Source: Chitinophaga rhizophila
GTDB taxonomy: Bacteria > Bacteroidota > Bacteroidia > Chitinophagales > Chitinophagaceae
DNA: 64,000 bases
NCBI RefSeq assembly: GCF_019492185.1
Contig: NZ_JAICCF010000006.1
Coordinates: 186,001-250,000, forward strand
Reading direction: 5' to 3'
Both the position numbers and the translations under genes were made by a program. The notes beneath the pieces are model-generated. The model saw nothing but the letters and a program-made list of their open reading frames with translations, did no database searches and was not told the origin of the DNA. This document shows, in pieces, positions 17,549-25,945 of the stretch. Numbering within the stretch: the first letter of the stretch is position 1; each line of letters opens with the position of its first letter.

Positions 17549-17899
17549 ATGTTTGACATGACCCTTAACTACTGTCTCGCATTTCCTGCTGTAACACAGG
17601 AAGAGAAATGGGACGAAGATCTGCGGTTCTCCGTGGGAGAAAAGCTCTTTTGCATGATTAGCAAATCAGCTCCGCACCAGGTATCCTTGAAATGCCGGCT
17701 GGAGGACTTCCATCGCCTTATTTCCCAACAAGACATAGTGCCTGCCCCTGGACTGGCACGTTATCATTGGGTACAGATAAAGTCTCTTGACACACTTCCG
17801 GTACCGGAATTACAATCGTTATTACAGAATGCGTATGATCTTGTGGTAAGTACCTTACCTCCTGAAGAAAGGACGCAAATCCTGAAAGAAAGAGTCTAA
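17549..17899 (+). CDS. MmcQ/YjbR family protein
   Basis: The 116-residue cytoplasmic protein belongs to the MmcQ/YjbR family (a CyaY-like double-wing fold). It has the early AFPAVTQEEKWDEDLRFSVGEKLFCMI core, the VSLKC strand and a late HWVQIKS segment with the terminal helix. Members are annotated as DNA-binding but their biological role is mostly unknown. Length fits a stand-alone member. The gene is isolated and ends at a clear terminator. ATG at 17549 is taken; the alternative at 17558 would drop only three residues. Confidence 0.85.
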   Translation: MFDMTLNYCLAFPAVTQEEKWDEDLRFSVGEKLFCMISKSAPHQVSLKCRLEDFHRLISQQDIVPAPGLARYHWVQIKSLDTLPVPELQSLLQNAYDLVVSTLPPEERTQILKERV

Positions 17900-17983
17900 A
17901 ATGCTGCTAATGCATTGGTGCTGTATATAGACATAGTGGTCTGCGCGTAGCGCCTGGCAGCGCCCTGAGATATTACCGTATTA

Positions 17984-18026
17984 ACAAGAGAGGTTGTAGC
18001 ACTGCTGCAACCTCTCTTGTGTTTTA
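17984..18026 (+). terminator. Terminator after the MmcQ/YjbR gene
   Basis: A perfect 13-bp stem (17984-17996 with 18008-18020) and an 11-nt loop are followed by GTTTTA. It lies ~85 nt after the stop codon. Confidence 0.85.
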
Positions 18027-18162
18027 TACCCTACCCATCACCTGCTGCCCCTTAATCAGGGGCTGCCATACGCTCTACCCTGCTCCCACCGCCACTGACC
18101 AGGTGACTTAAAATAAAGTATAGGAGCCGTCAATTTAAACGACAGCAATTACACATCCATCT

Positions 18163-18885
18163 TTGGTAGTCGTTTGATGATTACGTCTAGTGAGGAACCA
18201 GATAATACAATTATGCAATTGGTCTTTTTTAACAATGACGCAAATCACCAGAACAATGCTACCACTACAAGCAACAATTAGTACACATACCCCTCTTATA
18301 CCTGTTTGCCGGTTACTGCTAGTGATATACCTGATACTATAACTATGCAATTAGTTTCCTAGTAACAGCTGTCAAATCAATAGAACAAAGCCACCGCCAC
18401 AAGCAACAAGTAGTATATATACCCCTCTTATACCTGTTTGCCGGTTACTGCTAGTGATATACCTGATACTATAACTATGCAATTAGTTTCCTAGTAAAAG
18501 CTGTCAAATCAACAGAACAAAGCCACCGCCACAAGCAACAAGTAGTACACATCCCCCTCTTATACCTGTTTGCCGGTTACTGCTAGTATTATACCTGATA
18601 CTATAACTATGCAATTAGTTTCCTAGTAAAAGCTATCAAATCACCAGAACAAAGCCACCGCCACAAGCAACAAGTAGTACACATCCCCCTCTTATACCTG
18701 TTTGCCGGTTACTGCTAGTATTATACCTGATACTATAACTATGCAATTAGTTTCCTAGTAAAAGCTGTCAAATCACCAGAACAAAGCCACCGCCACAAGC
18801 AACAGGTAGTACACATCCCCCTCTTATACCTGTTTGCCTATTCTTACTGGGAACAGACCTTACACCCCAGCCATGCAATCTTCAT
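18163..18885. repeat. Tandem array of 132-bp units (non-coding)
   Basis: The word CTTATACCTGTTTGCC recurs at 18295, 18427, 18559, 18691 and 18823, exactly 132 bp apart. Four units (18295-18822) are nearly identical. A diverged copy precedes them (18163-18294, recognisable by CAATTATGCAATTGGT and the CACAAGCAACA-like part), and a partial diverged copy follows to about 18885. Although 132 is divisible by 3, all three plus-strand frames are closed by stops within the unit, and no minus-strand frame runs through the array, so it does not encode a repeat protein. The units contain no short-repeat/spacer alternation, so this is not CRISPR. Function unknown. Confidence 0.93.
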
Positions 18886-18920
18886 AAACAGTCGTTTCAG
18901 GCGATTTAAGCACCTTAAAT

Positions 18921-18950
18921 GAAAAAGCCCCGGGCTATAGCTCCGGAGCT
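18921..18950 (-). terminator. Terminator after the TSUP transporter gene
   Basis: An 8-bp GC-rich stem with one G-U pair (18926-18933 with 18943-18950) is followed by TTTTT on the minus strand, ~70 nt after the stop codon. Confidence 0.7.
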
Positions 18951-19021
18951 CTCATTTTGCCTTGTTTGAAGGCAATAATTAAAGGCATGACATCCTAACA
19001 AAATAGCTTCTGCAACCTGAA

Positions 19022-19813
19022 TTATTTCATCAGCGTGTAAATAATATCATATACACCAAACACGATCAGCGTGCAGGCAAACAGTTTCTCCAGCAAAGGA
19101 GACTTCATCCTGACTGCCGTCTTAGCTCCCAGATATGAAGATGGTATAGCCGTAAGTGACAATAGTAACGCAATGTTCCAATCTATATGCCCCAGCCACC
19201 AATGTGCCAGTGCCCCAGGTACAGATAATAACGCAGATAATACGATAGAACAGGCCAGCGCCTGCTTGATAGGCATACGCAGTTTCTTGATGAAGAATGA
19301 ACTGAACAGCACGCCGCCGGCATTGGCCAGTAAGCCGGATAAGAAGCCTATACCCAACGATGCGATAATGATCATCTTATGATGTGCAGGCGTTATCTCC
19401 TCTGTTACGGCCTCTTCACCGGCATTCTTCCTTTTCAGAAAGGAATACAGCAAAGACCCGCCAATGGATACAATGAACACTGCTGTCATTATCATCAGTG
19501 TCTTACCTGGCAGAAATTTACTCAGTACAGCGCCCAGCAGCGTAGAAGGAATACCAAACAATGCACCCAGTAGAATCACCTTGCGGTTGAACAGTTTCTG
19601 ACGGCTATAAACGGCAGTAGCAGAGATAGTACTGGTGATAGCTGCCGGCAATGGTGAAGCTAACGCATAAAACGGATTTACGCCCGCGAATATCTGCAAA
19701 GCCGGTGTGCTGACTGCACTACCTCCCTTGCCCAATAAACCGGACAAATAGCCTACAATAAGGCCAATAATTAGTACGACCATATAATCGGTCCCTTGCA
19801 ATAATGTAAACAT
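19022..19813 (-). CDS. TSUP family (TauE/SafE) membrane transporter
   Basis: The 263-residue protein has about seven to eight hydrophobic helices and the duplicated glycine-rich TSUP motifs: GLIVGYLSGLLGKGGSAVSTPAL in the first half and GIGFLSGLLANAGGVLFSSFF in the second. The family exports or takes up small anions, classically sulfite, sulfoacetate or related organosulfur compounds, across the inner membrane. The substrate cannot be told from this sequence and no sulfur-metabolism gene is adjacent. ATG at 19813 is taken; Met 11 is an alternative. The ~300 nt upstream hold no gene and nothing I can identify. Confidence 0.87.
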   Translation of the reverse strand: MFTLLQGTDYMVVLIIGLIVGYLSGLLGKGGSAVSTPALQIFAGVNPFYALASPLPAAITSTISATAVYSRQKLFNRKVILLGALFGIPSTLLGAVLSKFLPGKTLMIMTAVFIVSIGGSLLYSFLKRKNAGEEAVTEEITPAHHKMIIIASLGIGFLSGLLANAGGVLFSSFFIKKLRMPIKQALACSIVLSALLSVPGALAHWWLGHIDWNIALLLSLTAIPSSYLGAKTAVRMKSPLLEKLFACTLIVFGVYDIIYTLMK

Positions 19814-20121
19814 AGACTTCCTTCAGCAAATAGGCCTGGTGTTAAGGCAAGCTGGCTTAACTAATGATGGTTGGTATAATGTGAATTACAGGTATCCTTG
19901 TTTGTGTAACATCGATGTTGTAACGGAAGGACAGTCCAAAAGTACAGTGCTGGCGCGGGTCTAACAAAATTCTGCCGCTACCCGGGCCATTACTAAAAGT
20001 TATTGAGGATAACCACAGGTAATGAATTTGCCTGTAGCGGCTTAGACCTGTCTATAACCTATAAAGCCTACTAAATCTATGTTTTGCATAAAGTCACTAT
20101 AAAAGGTAAAAAACATCCTTT

Positions 20122-20724
20122 TTACCACTGATACACCATTCCCATCCCCCCGGGCGCTACGGTTAACTGTAACTCACCAAATCGTTCAAACAACCCTTTA
20201 CCATGACTATGATGTATAGCGAAATTGACGCCATCAAACAGCAACAGGAAAGCTCCCTGCATCAGCAATGAATTACCATATCCCTTGAACCTGTCATGGC
20301 TTTTGCCTGTCAGCTTTCGTTTGCCATGTTCCCGCAGATAAAGCCCGCCGGCCATATATGCCAGATCCAGCGCTCCATTGACCATAAATATCTTCTCCAC
20401 TTTATGCTGCTCCTGCACACTGCCCTGCCAGTTGTACTTACCCGGATGCAGCTTCCTGCTACCCAGTATACTTGCTGTTGCAATACCCAGATTAACCGCT
20501 CCCCATACCGCATTCATCTGATGGAAATATCTTGCCTCGCCACCTGCAGTACTATTGCCAATCAAGCCTGTTGCGAGGTTTGCCACTCCCCAACTTCCCA
20601 GAACAAACATCGCTGTTCTGGTTTTCTGCATACGTGATTTATTGAATGAATGAAGATAGGAGGTGTCCTGGGATGCGGCAGCCAGCGACGTGATGAGGAA
20701 AAAAAACAATACGAGGTATTTCAT
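20122..20724 (-). CDS. Small membrane protein of unknown function (resembles the Bacteroidota DUF6992 group)
   Basis: About 200 residues, with a signal-like first helix (MKYLVLFFFLITSLAAASQ) followed by several hydrophobic segments (about 40-60, 75-95, 125-140, 160-180). Glycine and small residues are frequent, and motifs such as GSWGVANLATGLIG and HQMNAVWGAVNLGIA stand out. I chose ATG at 20724, which begins a clean signal sequence; an upstream ATG at 20796 would add an unlikely 24-residue hydrophobic lead. I recognise no enzymatic motif, and the DUF6992 resemblance is from memory of the WG..N..N pattern. The gene lies alone between the TSUP gene and the ebo operon. Confidence 0.65.
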   Translation of the reverse strand: MKYLVLFFFLITSLAAASQDTSYLHSFNKSRMQKTRTAMFVLGSWGVANLATGLIGNSTAGGEARYFHQMNAVWGAVNLGIATASILGSRKLHPGKYNWQGSVQEQHKVEKIFMVNGALDLAYMAGGLYLREHGKRKLTGKSHDRFKGYGNSLLMQGAFLLLFDGVNFAIHHSHGKGLFERFGELQLTVAPGGMGMVYQW

Positions 20725-20880
20725 GAAAGACGTTTCTAAAATATACGAAGAAAACAAAAATAGCAGCACAGAACCGGAAATAAACAACGTAAACAATGGG
20801 CGTGGAATAATATGGGAATGAGCCTACAGAACACCTAGAAAAGCAATGACCACTCCTGAACAGACGCCGCATCCGCACAA

Positions 20881-20915
20881 AAAAAGGATGTCTCTGTATA
20901 TTGAGACATCCTTTT
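20881..20915 (-). terminator. Terminator of the ebo operon
   Basis: A perfect 13-bp stem (20882-20894 with 20903-20915) and an 8-nt loop are followed on the minus strand by a T-run. It lies 28 nt after the eboF stop and closes the six-gene operon. Confidence 0.88.
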
Positions 20916-20943
20916 ATTATAAGGCTTCATTCCTTTATCCTGC

Positions 20944-22320
20944 TTACTGACTGTTCCTGTTCAAGGCATTCCAGATAACCCCGTAGACATCTGTTGCCAA
21001 TACTTCCTGACCTGCAGGCTCGTTTCCGGTAATAAGTACCGGATGGAATGCTTTGTTCTCAGAAAGACGCCCGTGAGAGCCTTTTATCAGCGTAGCATCC
21101 AACGGGATCACATTCATGAGATAACGGAAGCCCAGTTTCTTCTTCAGCAACTTAAAACCTGCCTTCAGCTTAATAAGCGGATCAGCGGGATTCATGAACA
21201 TCTCTACCGGATCATATCCTGGCTTGCGGTGAATATCTACCAGACGGGCAAAATCAGGTGCGCGCGTATCATCCAGCCAGTAGTAGTATGTGAACCAGCT
21301 ATTGGCATCTGCTACCAGTACCAGCTCTCCACTACGTGCATGATGCATGTTATGCGCACGTTTGCCGGCTCTGTCCAGCACCAGCTCTACGCCAGGTGTA
21401 TTTTCAACAATACTGCGTACTTTCTTGTATACCGAAGGATCATTCACATATACATGCGCTATCTGGTGATCGGCTACTACGAATGCTTTTGAAGCTGCAG
21501 CATCCAGCAGTTCGGTGCCTCTCTCCACACGCACTTCGATCAGTCCTTCTTCACGGAAACGGCGGTTCAGGTGAATAGGGTTATTTACATTCGTGATCCC
21601 ATATTCTGATAAAATGATTACCTCCGCTCCTTTTTTCTCATAAAACGTTACTAACTGCCTGCATACTGCATCGATCTCACCCAACTCTTTGCTGATACGG
21701 GGTAAATCCTGCCCGAATTTCTGCAAACAATAATCCAGGTGAGGCAGATATATCAATGTCAGTGTAGGATCATACATGTCGTCTGTCATCACAGAGGCAT
21801 CTGCTATCCATTGGGTAGATTTGATATTGGCTCCCGGCCCCCAGAACTGGAACAGCGGGAAGGTACCCAGCTCGCGCTGCAGATGATCACGCAGTAATGC
21901 AGGATGTGCATAACAATCAGGCGCTTTACGGCCGTCTGACAGGTACTGCGGACGAGGGGTGACGGAGTAATCGGCGGTTGAGTACATATTGTACCACCAG
22001 AACATTTTGGAGACTGTAAAGGTTGGATCCAGCCGTTTGGCTTTATCCCATATTTTAGGAGCTTCAACCAGTCTGTTAGACTGCTTCCAGAACTTTATTT
22101 CACTGTCTTGTCTGTCGTACCAGCCATTGCCCACGATACCATGTTCGGCAGGCCACTGACCGGTAACATAGGTACTTTGCACTGCTGTTGTCACGGCCGG
22201 CACCATCGGCTTAATACTGGATAAGTGCCTGCGTTTTACATACTCCTGCAGGAAAGGTGTATGTACACCTATGAGGGAGGAAGATAAACCTACTACATCA
22301 ATTACTACTGTTTTTTTCAT
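20944..22320 (-). CDS. eboF: EboF: alkaline-phosphatase-fold nucleotide pyrophosphatase/phosphodiesterase
   Basis: The 458-residue protein belongs to the type I phosphodiesterase / nucleotide pyrophosphatase branch of the alkaline phosphatase superfamily. The first strand (KKTVVIDVVGLS) carries the metal Asp. PAVTTAVQSTYVTGQWPAEHG holds the nucleophile Thr. YLPHLDYCLQKFG and SEYGITNV supply further metal ligands, and GSHGRLSE the last His. It has no signal peptide. It is the last gene of the ebo operon, 35 nt after eboE. In cyanobacteria and eustigmatophyte-associated bacteria the operon acts in metabolite biosynthesis or traffic, and the reaction of EboF itself is not established. Confidence 0.85.
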   Translation of the reverse strand: MKKTVVIDVVGLSSSLIGVHTPFLQEYVKRRHLSSIKPMVPAVTTAVQSTYVTGQWPAEHGIVGNGWYDRQDSEIKFWKQSNRLVEAPKIWDKAKRLDPTFTVSKMFWWYNMYSTADYSVTPRPQYLSDGRKAPDCYAHPALLRDHLQRELGTFPLFQFWGPGANIKSTQWIADASVMTDDMYDPTLTLIYLPHLDYCLQKFGQDLPRISKELGEIDAVCRQLVTFYEKKGAEVIILSEYGITNVNNPIHLNRRFREEGLIEVRVERGTELLDAAASKAFVVADHQIAHVYVNDPSVYKKVRSIVENTPGVELVLDRAGKRAHNMHHARSGELVLVADANSWFTYYYWLDDTRAPDFARLVDIHRKPGYDPVEMFMNPADPLIKLKAGFKLLKKKLGFRYLMNVIPLDATLIKGSHGRLSENKAFHPVLITGNEPAGQEVLATDVYGVIWNALNRNSQ

Positions 22321-22355
22321 GATGGCGGCTGCATTAGGATATGGGATGAAAACTA

Positions 22356-23579
22356 TTACCTCGCAGGCAATTCCAGCTGCTGTAATACCCAGCCCAGCTC
22401 CCTTGATACGGATCTGTCCATAGGTAACTTCAGTTCAGCAGGCAAAACGCCCCAGGTATATGTTTCAACTTCCAGATGTTGTGTGAAAGGTTGTTTCCGT
22501 TGTAATTGCAATACTTGCTCTATATCTGATCTTGTAGATGATAATACGCCAAACGTACCAACAAATACAGGTACATGAAAATGTGAACGCCATTCCTTAA
22601 CTGCGGGATTTCCTGCATCTTCCAGCGCCTGCGGCAGATCAGGATAGTGCAGCAGCCCGTCGTCTTTACGGGCAATCACCTGGTGCAGATAGGTAGGCTC
22701 ATTAAATTCCCTGAAGGCATCCACAACGGCTTCCCGTGTTGCTGCATCTTCAGGCATGGCTGCTTTCAGGGCTGCGCTGATCTGCAGCTTACCTACTTTC
22801 AGACCATGCTGCTTTAATTGCTGCAGGACATTTTCCGCTGACTCATATACCAGTGCAAAGTGGCATACATCATAGCAGAGCTGCACATGATTTCTGATGG
22901 CGGTTGCCGCTTCTTCTGCGCTGATGCCAAATTTATCTTCCAGGAAAGGAATACCGAGTGGTAACAGGTAATGCAGGTACCAATCCAGGAACTCCTGCGT
23001 GTTTTCCATCATACCATCTGGCTCAGGCTCTATGTCAAGATGCATGGACGGTCCGCCGTTACGGTGGATGCGTACCAGCTGTTCCACTACCTGTAAGATA
23101 TGCAGGGTAGTAGTTTCCATCACAGCGGCCTGCTCAGATTCGCAGCGTACATGCCATAACTTGTAGGACAAGGGTGCTGTTGAGATACCGCCTTCCATAC
23201 CTTCGGGCAATAAGGCTGCCAGCAGGCGGAACAGACGGATAGTATACAGTACCCGGTCTGAGGTAGTCCAGTCAGGAGTATGTACATGATCTTTTACAAC
23301 GGTATGGTGAAAACCTCCGTAGGGGAAGCCATTCATTGTAAACACATAACATTCCTGGGTTTCGAGCCAGGCTTTAAATTCGCTGAGGGCTTCTTCCTTG
23401 CTGAGTTCGAGACTGGCGGTATTGGAAAGGCGCAATCCGATACCAAAAGGTTTATCAGGAGAAACTTCCTGCTTTACTGCCGGGATGTACTGCTTCAGCT
23501 GCTCGAAGTGAGCGCTCCAGCTTTCTCCCGGATGGATATTTGTGCAGTAGGTTAAATGAGAATGATCAGCTAATTGCAT
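22356..23579 (-). CDS. eboE: EboE: xylose-isomerase-like TIM-barrel metabolite traffic protein
   Basis: The 407-residue cytoplasmic protein has an AP-endonuclease/sugar isomerase TIM-barrel layout. The N-terminus (LTYCTNIHPGESW) fits the EboE family, LHLDIEPEPDGM carries likely acidic metal ligands, and LCYDVCHFALVYE and KLQISAALKA follow in the second half. Its start overlaps the end of eboD by 14 nt, indicating tight translational coupling. Family proteins are described as metabolite-traffic or sugar phosphate isomerase-like. The substrate is unknown. Confidence 0.85.
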   Translation of the reverse strand: MQLADHSHLTYCTNIHPGESWSAHFEQLKQYIPAVKQEVSPDKPFGIGLRLSNTASLELSKEEALSEFKAWLETQECYVFTMNGFPYGGFHHTVVKDHVHTPDWTTSDRVLYTIRLFRLLAALLPEGMEGGISTAPLSYKLWHVRCESEQAAVMETTTLHILQVVEQLVRIHRNGGPSMHLDIEPEPDGMMENTQEFLDWYLHYLLPLGIPFLEDKFGISAEEAATAIRNHVQLCYDVCHFALVYESAENVLQQLKQHGLKVGKLQISAALKAAMPEDAATREAVVDAFREFNEPTYLHQVIARKDDGLLHYPDLPQALEDAGNPAVKEWRSHFHVPVFVGTFGVLSSTRSDIEQVLQLQRKQPFTQHLEVETYTWGVLPAELKLPMDRSVSRELGWVLQQLELPAR

Positions 23580-24729
23580 AGTTCACTTTTAAGTGCTGTA
23601 CAGCTTCGTTCAATAACATTTCATCTATCACGTGTACTTCAGCGCCTACACCGATTGCTTTCAGCAGGCAGATGGTGAGGCGGCCACCCAGGTGCTCCCG
23701 GAACTCCTGCAGGCCTTTTATAACGGGCGATGGTGCTCCGTCTTTCATTTCCAGTAACTCGTGGTATACCGGCAGCTGCAGTTTGACCAGCAACTGTACA
23801 ATTCTGTCGGCGGCAGCGGTATCTATCCAACCCAGCAGGGAAGAATATACACTATCCACCGCAATACCTATAGCAACTGCTTCGCCGTGACGTAGATCAA
23901 AGTCTGTCAGTTGCTCCAGCTTATGCGCACTCCAGTGACCAAAATCCAGCGGACGTGAAGAACCGCTTTCAAAAGGATCTCCGCTACCACCGATATGTGC
24001 CATATGCAGCGCAGCACATCTGTATATCAGTTCCTGCATTACCGGCAGGTTATTGCCGGCAAGGGCTGCTGCGTTTGCTTCCAGCCATTCAAAGAAAGAG
24101 GCATCTTTTATCAATGCTACTTTCACCGCCTCAGAGATACCGGATCGCCAGTCTTTTGCAGGCAATGTGGTCAGAAACTCCGCATCATTGAACACTGCTG
24201 CCGGAGGAGCAAAGGTACCGAGGAAGTTCTTTTTTCCCTTGTAATTAATACCATTTTTCACACCTACGCCGGAGTCGTTCTGGGAGAGAACAGTAGTTGG
24301 TATACGGATATGCCGTACACCCCGGTGTGACACGGCTGCTACCATGCCTACGAGGTCGAGTACTGCGCCGCCACCGATCGCTACTATAAATGAGTGGCGG
24401 TCAATACCCTGACTATCTGCCAGGTCTATCAAACGGTAAAACAGGTCCTGGTCATTTTTGCAGGCTTCGCCACCTGGCACAAGTACTACCTCTCCTGCAA
24501 TTCTGAATCCTTCTATCTGCTGTAAATATGTTGCTATATCCGTTGCAAGCGCCGGATGCGCTTTGGCTACGCCGTCGTCTACGATGAAAAGCAGCTTCTT
24601 GGTAAGCCCTGGAGTAGTCTGCGAGATCAGGTAATTGCTGAACTCAGCGTTGGTTGGATTGAAAAGGTAGCGGGTAAAAAAAACCTTAAAAGAATAATCT
24701 ACACTAAAAGTCTGTTGAATAAACTCCAT
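23566..24729 (-). CDS. eboD: EboD: 3-dehydroquinate synthase-like protein
   Basis: The 387-residue protein has the sugar-phosphate cyclase fold. The NAD-binding glycine-rich stretch is GGGAVLDLVGMVAAVSHRGV (about residues 140-159), and PTTVLSQNDSGVGVKNGINYKGKKN follows. The metal-site region includes RPLDFGHWSAHKLE and RHGEAVAIGIAVD. The family converts sugar phosphates to cyclitols; this member diverges from AroB and is known as EboD. It overlaps eboE. Upstream, 202 nt separate it from eboC, a gap that contains four copies of an 11-bp repeat (24771-24814), the only large gap inside the operon besides the 107 nt after eboA. Confidence 0.86.
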   Translation of the reverse strand: MEFIQQTFSVDYSFKVFFTRYLFNPTNAEFSNYLISQTTPGLTKKLLFIVDDGVAKAHPALATDIATYLQQIEGFRIAGEVVLVPGGEACKNDQDLFYRLIDLADSQGIDRHSFIVAIGGGAVLDLVGMVAAVSHRGVRHIRIPTTVLSQNDSGVGVKNGINYKGKKNFLGTFAPPAAVFNDAEFLTTLPAKDWRSGISEAVKVALIKDASFFEWLEANAAALAGNNLPVMQELIYRCAALHMAHIGGSGDPFESGSSRPLDFGHWSAHKLEQLTDFDLRHGEAVAIGIAVDSVYSSLLGWIDTAAADRIVQLLVKLQLPVYHELLEMKDGAPSPVIKGLQEFREHLGGRLTICLLKAIGVGAEVHVIDEMLLNEAVQHLKVNYAIS

Positions 24730-24770
24730 GGATAATCGCTCTGGTGTTTCGTTTAATAATCATCTTCGCC

Positions 24771-24814
24771 GCTTGTTCGTCGCTTGTTCGTCGCTTGTTC
24801 GTCGCTTGTTCGTC
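24771..24814. repeat. Four tandem copies of an 11-bp repeat (GCTTGTTCGTC)
   Basis: Perfect copies start at 24771, 24782, 24793 and 24804, in the gap between eboC and eboD. The 11-bp period is close to one helical turn. The same unit forms a second, less perfect array at 49917-49971. Confidence 0.95.
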
Positions 24815-24931
24815 CAAACTTCGAATTGACCCCGATAGGGGGTATTCGCGCCATCTACAGCCTCAAGCGACTGTCAATGTACAAAAATAAATTGCTATTG
24901 TCGAATTGCGAATGACGAGTGGAAGAGGTGA

Positions 24932-25903
24932 TCAGGTCACTGCAAATGCTTTGGATATGAGTAATGATACCGGCAATAGGATCAGTACCAGCAAAGCATG
25001 CGGCAAGGTGGAAAAGGCAGCTACCCAGGCGGCATTCATGGCAACGAGTGCTATGATGCCTCCTTTTACAGCCTTTCCTATATTAGGCCCGGAAGGGTCT
25101 TTAATAGCCTTGTATAAAGGCAGATTGATCATGACTGCAAATAGTATCACAAAGGGAAGGGCGGCGATCAGATGGCCGTTAATGGCGGCCAATGTCAGGA
25201 TGGTGCCGTAGACCAGTGCATAACAGACTGCGGTAATGCGCAGGGTACGTGTATTTCCCCCGTGTACTTCTCCTCTGCTGATGGCGGTCACTGCTGCGAT
25301 GTAGAGTACGGGTATGCATCCAATCCACCAGTACTTTTCCAGGGCAGGTATTACTATACTAATGCCCATCAGGAGGTTTAATCCGCGGCACAGGCCCATA
25401 TTGACAGGTCCCCAGGACTGATGTTTTCCCCATTTGTCATATATGAGAGCGCAGGCAGCTATTCCCAGGGCCAGGAATCCGGTAATACGTCCTACGGTAA
25501 ATGCGGCCAGTATGCCTACCAGCAACAGGTAGCTTCCTAATACGATCGCCTGTGTCAGCGATATGACACCGCTGGGTATGGGTCTTTCAGGACGTTCTAC
25601 CTCATCCAGTTCTGCATCCATTATGTCATTGAATACCACACCGCCACCATACAGGCCTATTGTGGCGAGGCACATGCAGGCAACAGGCAGCAGATGATCC
25701 AGGTAATTGGCTACTTCAGAACCGAGGAAACCGGAAATAGCGATGCCCGCCAGAATATCTGCTACGGCAGTTACTATGTTGGCGGGGCGCATTAAACGTA
25801 AATATCCTACTAACTTGCTTATAATATAATTCACCGGTTCGGGTTTTCTCCAGGCAAATAATACGGCATGCCGATCGTGTAAGAGTGCAGCAATGTTCTG
25901 CAA
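24932..25903 (-). CDS. eboC: EboC: UbiA-like prenyltransferase membrane protein
   Basis: The 323-residue polytopic membrane protein of the UbiA superfamily has about eight to nine helices. The first Asp-rich motif is NDIMDAELDEVERPERPIPSG (20 residues and one Gly, about 92-112), with the NxxxD and RPxRPIPSG features of the family. The N-terminal LRLMRPANIVTAVADI segment is also typical. UbiA proteins transfer prenyl groups onto aromatic or sugar acceptors within the membrane. It starts 42 nt after eboB ends. In the cyanobacterial scytonemin system the ebo genes are needed to bring the monomer to the periplasm, and EboC is a candidate for making a prenyl-linked carrier. The last point is inference. 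Confidence 0.86.
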   Translation of the reverse strand: MQNIAALLHDRHAVLFAWRKPEPVNYIISKLVGYLRLMRPANIVTAVADILAGIAISGFLGSEVANYLDHLLPVACMCLATIGLYGGGVVFNDIMDAELDEVERPERPIPSGVISLTQAIVLGSYLLLVGILAAFTVGRITGFLALGIAACALIYDKWGKHQSWGPVNMGLCRGLNLLMGISIVIPALEKYWWIGCIPVLYIAAVTAISRGEVHGGNTRTLRITAVCYALVYGTILTLAAINGHLIAALPFVILFAVMINLPLYKAIKDPSGPNIGKAVKGGIIALVAMNAAWVAAFSTLPHALLVLILLPVSLLISKAFAVT

Positions 25904-25945
25904 TCGTACAGGTACCGGTCATTCGTATTGTCTGCTTGTAACTGT

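Noticed and set aside
18135..18350. 71-residue minus-strand frame at the left edge of the 132-bp array
   Set aside because: It overlaps the diverged repeat copy and does not continue through later units, so it is chance open frame.
18163..18885. CRISPR array
   Set aside because: The whole 132-bp unit repeats; there are no short repeats separated by unique spacers and no cas genes.
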